From assembly GCF_050436995.1 (NCBI RefSeq), contig NC_134776.1, positions 11,325,001 through 11,389,000 on the forward strand: DNA of 64,000 nt. The letters are read 5' to 3'. This DNA is from Anticarsia gemmatalis (taxonomy: Eukaryota; Arthropoda; Insecta; Lepidoptera; Erebidae). Under the pieces are notes generated by a model that saw only the letters and a list, made by a program, of their open reading frames with translations, did not search any database and had not been told where the DNA came from. Of the stretch, positions 58,817 through 64,000 are shown in pieces. Each line of letters opens with the position of its first letter. The stretch's first letter is position 1. The translations under genes were made by a program, and so were the position numbers.

Positions 58817-61800
58817 GTAAGCCTTTTTATGACTTTTGTAACATTGACCGCTTCTTTAGCCTTGGCCATTGTTTTCGACTGACATGACGTAAAAATATCC
58901 AAACATGTCTTGCCTTTTAAGTACACTGATCGAACTTCATAAAACTTCAAATAATTTTGATATAATATTAAATTAAACTGCTGAAAAACTTATTACTATA
59001 CACATAACACGTATTTTTTTAGATTAAGTGAGCACAGCTGTGTTTAGGTTTGTTAGAGAAATTGTAAACGTTAATTATTTTGGTACCGTGTTATAGCTCC
59101 CGAAGTCCTGTATTTTACACGAAGCATTAAATTAATAACTTTTGATTATTATAATAGCGCGTAAAATATATAAAATTAACGAGATTTCTCGATGAAAGGC
59201 AACAGCGTTCACGGTCCAAATAGAAATATTTTTAAAGATTTTCTAGGTCGGAACAAGCATAAAGTGCTGACGTCCGTTTCGACGTGTGATTCTATTAAAA
59301 CTCAGCGCTACGAAGTGCATCATGTGAGTGATAGTAAAGTTGAGAGCATTAGTAGACCTAAAAGGCTGTACATTCGGTCATTAAAGCTATGTCAGTTTGA
59401 GTTTCTTTGGCATTCTGAACAAATGTCTAATTTGGAGTTATTTAGAAATATACTAAGTCTGTAATTATTTTCGTTCAAAGTGTTTCAGTGTCTTTCGATT
59501 TAGAGAAAGACTATAATTAGCTAATTAGAGATAGAGGCAGTTTTCTAGTGAGTGGTTCTGTTATTGCGGTGGATATTTATGTGTGTTGAGACTATTAACT
59601 TGTAGTGGTCAACAGTAACAGCTGGTGTTTTCATCGAAATGTATTTCTCGGTTAGTACGTGAAAGTGTTTACAATTCAGTGCAGGTGCATTTTCTGCGGA
59701 CAGAATTTAACGATACGTTTAAAACTTTGGTACTATGAATCAACCTCACATTATGTATGCTTATTTTCGCCATAATTGTAAAATAGGATTATTATAATGG
59801 ATTATTAAGATATAATAATATTAGGTAATTACGTACGCCTGCGCTAAGTATAAAGATAATGTTGCGTTGGTGTGAGTAATCTTATGGGTATTTTTTGCTG
59901 ATAAAGCGTATAAAAATATCCTTTACATAGCTGTTTATGAAATTCCTAGTACCTGACAGTGCTACGTGTCCATCGTCACACAAAATTATATAAATCGACC
60001 TTGCATTCCGTAATAAGCGCTCGGTACTTCCGTAAAATTTTTGCTTAAATTCTGATAATGTGTTTTTATCAAATCGATGAAATTATGTCATACGTAATTA
60101 GGTTAATCGGCGAGATTATACGCGACATATTCCATGTATGTATATTGCAATTGCAATTTTTTCTTCTATATTTTTTTTTTGTATTTGCCCTTTACCTTGT
60201 GTTCTGGACACCTGCGACAGCTGTGACGAATTTTCTAGACAGGTGTACAACCAGTGCTATTCACCCAAAGGCTTTTAAAACTGTTTTGTATAGGCGTTAA
60301 TTCTTACTTTTTGTTTAGTTCTTGATCCGACATCAAGAACTTAAAAAAGTAAGAGTTTAAATATTGTTTCTTCCAAATTATCAATTTATTATTACAGGAT
60401 TTCTTATAGCCAAAGTTAAGGCTGATCTTTTTGAACTTAGTACAAAAGCCATTAATGACAGTCTAGTATGTATACGTAGCGTCATTTTATTTCGTCAATA
60501 GCTTTATAAAAAGGCTCTTTTATTTTAGAACTTTAAAAAATGCCTGTAAATATATTATTTGAGAAATCATTGTGTGAAATCTTACAATATAAATTCAAGG
60601 CAACGGTATTTATTCTAGAAAGTGTTTTCTATTTTCACATTTTTATAATTTCGTAACTTTATTAATTGCGTGTTCGTTACACGCTTGAGCTATGCGGGAA
60701 GATAAATACATGCTATAGTAATATCTCAGTTTACAATTATTACAGTTACATTATTTGATCATTTTCATATAAACGAGAAAGAGCACGCAACTGGTGCAAA
60801 ACCGTTCAACTTTGCAATCACATGCTGCCTGCTACTTGGTAAATCGTAGTCAAACTTTTATCGTTGCAAATTAAAAAAATGTTAGGCACTTAACAAATAT
60901 TTTCTCCTTCCTCGCTTTTGCTTTTGACTATTACTCAATTTTATTGCGAAGCTACTTGATATGATACTATTCTAACTATGCTCTGTTTGTAAAAAAAAGT
61001 ATTAAGTACGGTCCTCTAAATTTTCTGAACATATTTATGTATAGAACCTGCTAATATTGTAACCTGTTAATATTTTACTAACATGCAACATGTTGCTAAC
61101 ATTTTATTGTCAGGCAACTTCGGAACATCTGTATCGAGTTGAGTAGCTGTGCTAATAAATTCTTTTGTATAACGAGAGTACATTGTTTATAAAATTGTAG
61201 TTTGACATACTTATGTACAATAGAATTCTTCAATGAAATCATCGCGGTTATACTTGTTGTGGAATGTAGAAACATAATATTTGTTTTGCCTGTGATTATC
61301 TACATTGTTGTTAATGAAACGATTTAATCAATATACTCAGTAATATACAATATACTTATCAATATACAATATAGATAGTTTTGAGATTTCTTCATGTTCT
61401 GAGTATATATTTTTTACCCGTTGGGGCTTTATCACTCATCGGTGCTGACGTTATTAAAATGCTAGTGCGATAATTTTGCGTATTCACCTATATTAGTAGG
61501 CTCGTGGTTATATTTTCCATCTAAGTATGTCATTCTTTCTTCGTCAATGAGGGGTCATTGCACAGCCACACTAATAATTAATTTTATTTCTGCGTAATTA
61601 CATTACATTAAATCACAAGAGAGAAGCAGCTAACTAAACACCTTTTAGCTTATTAGGTAGGTAATAATGTATACGATGATCACACCATAAAAATTTAATG
61701 CTAGTATTTAAAAAGATAATAAATCATCCCGCGGCAAAGTTATACTACTTAGTCAAGACAAGCTATAGAAATAAGACAAAGACTTTAGTAAAAAATGGTC

Positions 61801-64000
61801 AAAGCGGTAAATTGTAATTTTACAAGTTATAAATCAAAAAACGTCCGAACGCCTACACCTCTGTTTACATGTAGTTTGTTTATAATTTATTTACTTGTTC
61901 GATTATAAAACGCACCGACCGTTCTTATTTATTGCCGCTCTGTAATTGTGACCTTCAAATGTACTAGATTGGATTATTTTACGCCCACTTTAAATACATA
62001 AACCGCGCATTCACATGAATAATACCTCAGGATAAAAATATTTGCAATAGAGATCTAGAAAAGTTCAGTCATTGTTCATCATACAGATTTTAAATCTATG
62101 ACAAAACTTGATATTTAATAGATATGTATTCAGTCAAATAATGGTTAAACGCTGAAGGCAATTTATTGTTTCACAACTTCCAGATCTTTTATTGGTTAGC
62201 GTGAGAGATTTTGCAATTTTATACTTAGTTCAGTTACTTATCTTTATTCGATAGACTAACTGCCGCTTATTTGTCAGTGCAGAAACAGGTCTAAAGACTC
62301 TTGTTCTAGTTAATTGGTATAATATGTATGCAGATTTATTACCCACCAACGCGAGGGTAGTGTTTACCTCTAGCCTTTCCCTATGACCGTTTCTAGCTGC
62401 CAACAACACTGAATAGTTCAAGGCAACTGAGGTACTTAATCGCCCTGAACTATTCTAGAGAAAAGATGATGTGTCTCTATTATTAGTAGACCACAATTGC
62501 ACTGGTTGAATTCATTTATTCGACCTGCAACTATGTCCTTCATTATTGTTACAGTTACAATGCTAATCGTTTGTAGTTGCATTCATTTCTAAAATTAATC
62601 TTCTGAGTCATCTTCCCACATGAATGCACAGGGGCTCTGTGAAGTTTCAAGGACATTATTGACCTCGTTTATTGATCGTTGTAAGGAATTATTACAAATG
62701 GTTGCAGGCGATGGAATCACAACAAACGTTAGATTTCGTTAAATTACCTTTACGAGAGAGGTACGATGCTCACTTATTCAGGTTTGAGATATAATAAAAA
62801 TCAAATCAAACAGCTATTGTTGATGTCATTCGTATGTAAAGTTACTTGGTAAGACTTTTAGCGTTGGCATTAACGGAATATCTTAAGGTCGTAAGTTCAA
62901 ATACATTGAACAGCTGTGGTGAAATCGCTTTTTGTTGGTCTTTGTATGTTGTATACACGTTCCCTATAAAGTATTCATGTTTAGCTAAATGTATCGTAAC
63001 TTAATCTCTCACAAGTAGTACTTAATATAGAGTTTCCTAGTGGTTTGGTGTATGTTAAGTGTATATTATCGCGGTCATACAGTGTTTATACAACTGGATG
63101 ACTATTAGTACCTACCTCATTAAAGATTCAATATTAATTTACATATTGTAAGATTTAGAGAGTATAGACTAACCGAATAATTGCCTTCCGAGTTTGACAG
63201 ATGATAAATAGGATAGACGGTGGGATAAGCTATTATAATTGAAATAAATTTTAAGTTATAATAGCTGATTCGAGCCGTTGTTTCCCTTACTACGTCTATT
63301 TTGTAAGACGCATCAGCAGTATCCATTTACGTAGCGGCGGAATAAGCCGTCAGAACTATGAGTAAGGCAGGTTCCCTGTAATAACGAGTGGGAGTCTGTA
63401 TCAGCCTCATGCATTACTGTACACTTCTATGAATGTAGCAGGCACTAAACATAACTTAGACCTTGTATAGGTACTCCAGTTTTTTAAAGCTGTAAAGAAA
63501 CCGTACCGTGTTTATGACCGTTTTATTAGATTTCGCGCAAGAACATTGGTTGGCCATTTCCTACGTCCATATTATGTTCATAGTTAAAAAAAATATCCTG
63601 TTATCCGTAAGATTTATGATCTATAGAATATTACCTTATTAGAAAAGTTATCGAACGACTTCTTAATCTTACTCACCTTTTTAGACGTTTTCCACTGTCT
63701 GCTTCGGGCCCACGCCTTGAGACCAATTTTGAATAAGGCACATTAAAGTTCCTACTTAGTTTATGTCTTTCTAGTCACAAATCTTAAGATGAAATTTCTT
63801 CGATATAAAACTAAGTTCCCCGCGATAAAGCATAAAATATAAACAGTCGATGCTCGCTTAAAATTATTATGAAGCGGATAATACGAAAGTAATAAAATGA
63901 GTCAGCTGATTGGTTATCACTTCACATTTGGTGGGCTCGCCTCCTTTTTTACTAGACCTATTTTAAACACTGTTGAGGCACTTTTGGGTCCCGTTATTTG
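58817..64000. other. Long WDR47 intron (presumed)
   Basis: After the exon ending at 58,816 I find no segment resembling the conserved WD40 half of WDR47, so most of this is probably intron. It is AT-rich, and open frames at 59.2, 60.1, 62.2 and 63.1 kb have no splice or family support. One weak exon candidate at 62.7 kb is listed separately. Confidence 0.55.
62708..62760 (+). CDS. Candidate further WDR47 exon
   Basis: Preceded by GGTTGCAG and followed by donor-like GTACGA, this 53-base segment starts in the phase required after 58,816. It reads AMESQQTLDFVKLPLRE plus two bases, without stops. The polypyrimidine tract is weak and the linker is not conserved enough for a similarity test by eye, so this is a guess from splice sites and frame. 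Confidence 0.3.

Noticed and set aside
59192..59464. 90-codon plus-strand ORF after the WDR47 exons
   Set aside because: Not bordered by splice sites in the required phase and not similar to the WDR47 linker or WD40 repeats; probably chance.
63660..63735. Minus-strand AAAAAG/GTGAGT donor and plus-strand CCTTTTTAG acceptor on the same segment
   Set aside because: Neither strand gives an exon with both borders. The plus-strand reading hits a stop after about 18 codons and lacks a donor; the minus-strand reading has no acceptor or ATG.

Overview
The window reads as nuclear DNA of an insect, most probably a moth or butterfly (Lepidoptera). It is AT-rich, most of it is non-coding, and its genes are split by introns with canonical GT/AG borders. 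It also carries several tRNA-derived SINEs whose bodies match families I remember from lepidopteran genomes. No bacterial features (operons, Shine-Dalgarno sites, CRISPR) are present.

Two protein-coding genes are well supported, both by similarity to known families and by introns that keep the reading frame. On the minus strand, twelve exons between 52,229 and 43,439 encode a complete 570-residue DNAJC11, a mitochondrial J-domain protein, followed by a poly(A) signal at 43,312-43,317. On the plus strand, from 56,690 onward, is the 5' half of WDR47 (nemitin), with LisH and CTLH domains and the start of the linker. Its WD40 half is not found in the window and presumably lies beyond the right edge. 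The two genes are divergent, with about 4.5 kb between their start codons. A plus-strand candidate first exon at 41.75 kb has the right splice phase to join WDR47. If it does, the whole DNAJC11 gene is nested antisense inside the first WDR47 intron.

Layout: 1-17.4 kb is gene-poor AT-rich DNA with one short palindromic element (13.8 kb) and one weak exon-like ORF (11.9 kb). 17.5-18.2 kb is a GC/CpG-rich island with a minus-strand splice donor, probably the promoter and 5' exon of a leftward gene. 20-32 kb is a repeat-rich block: SINEs, several copies of an unrecognised dispersed repeat with a stem-loop, and a 1.09-kb TA-flanked DNA transposon. That transposon holds the ends of a pogo-like transposase, including a degenerate C-terminal PHD finger. 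32-41.6 kb shows no gene. 43.4-52.2 kb is DNAJC11, with SINE and LINE debris in its introns. 52.3-56.7 kb is the divergent intergenic region. 56.7-64 kb is WDR47 exons and long intron.

I see no operon-like or novel multi-gene system. The most interesting items are the possible nested gene arrangement, the transposon with its PHD remnant, and the dispersed repeat family with its recurring stem-loop.
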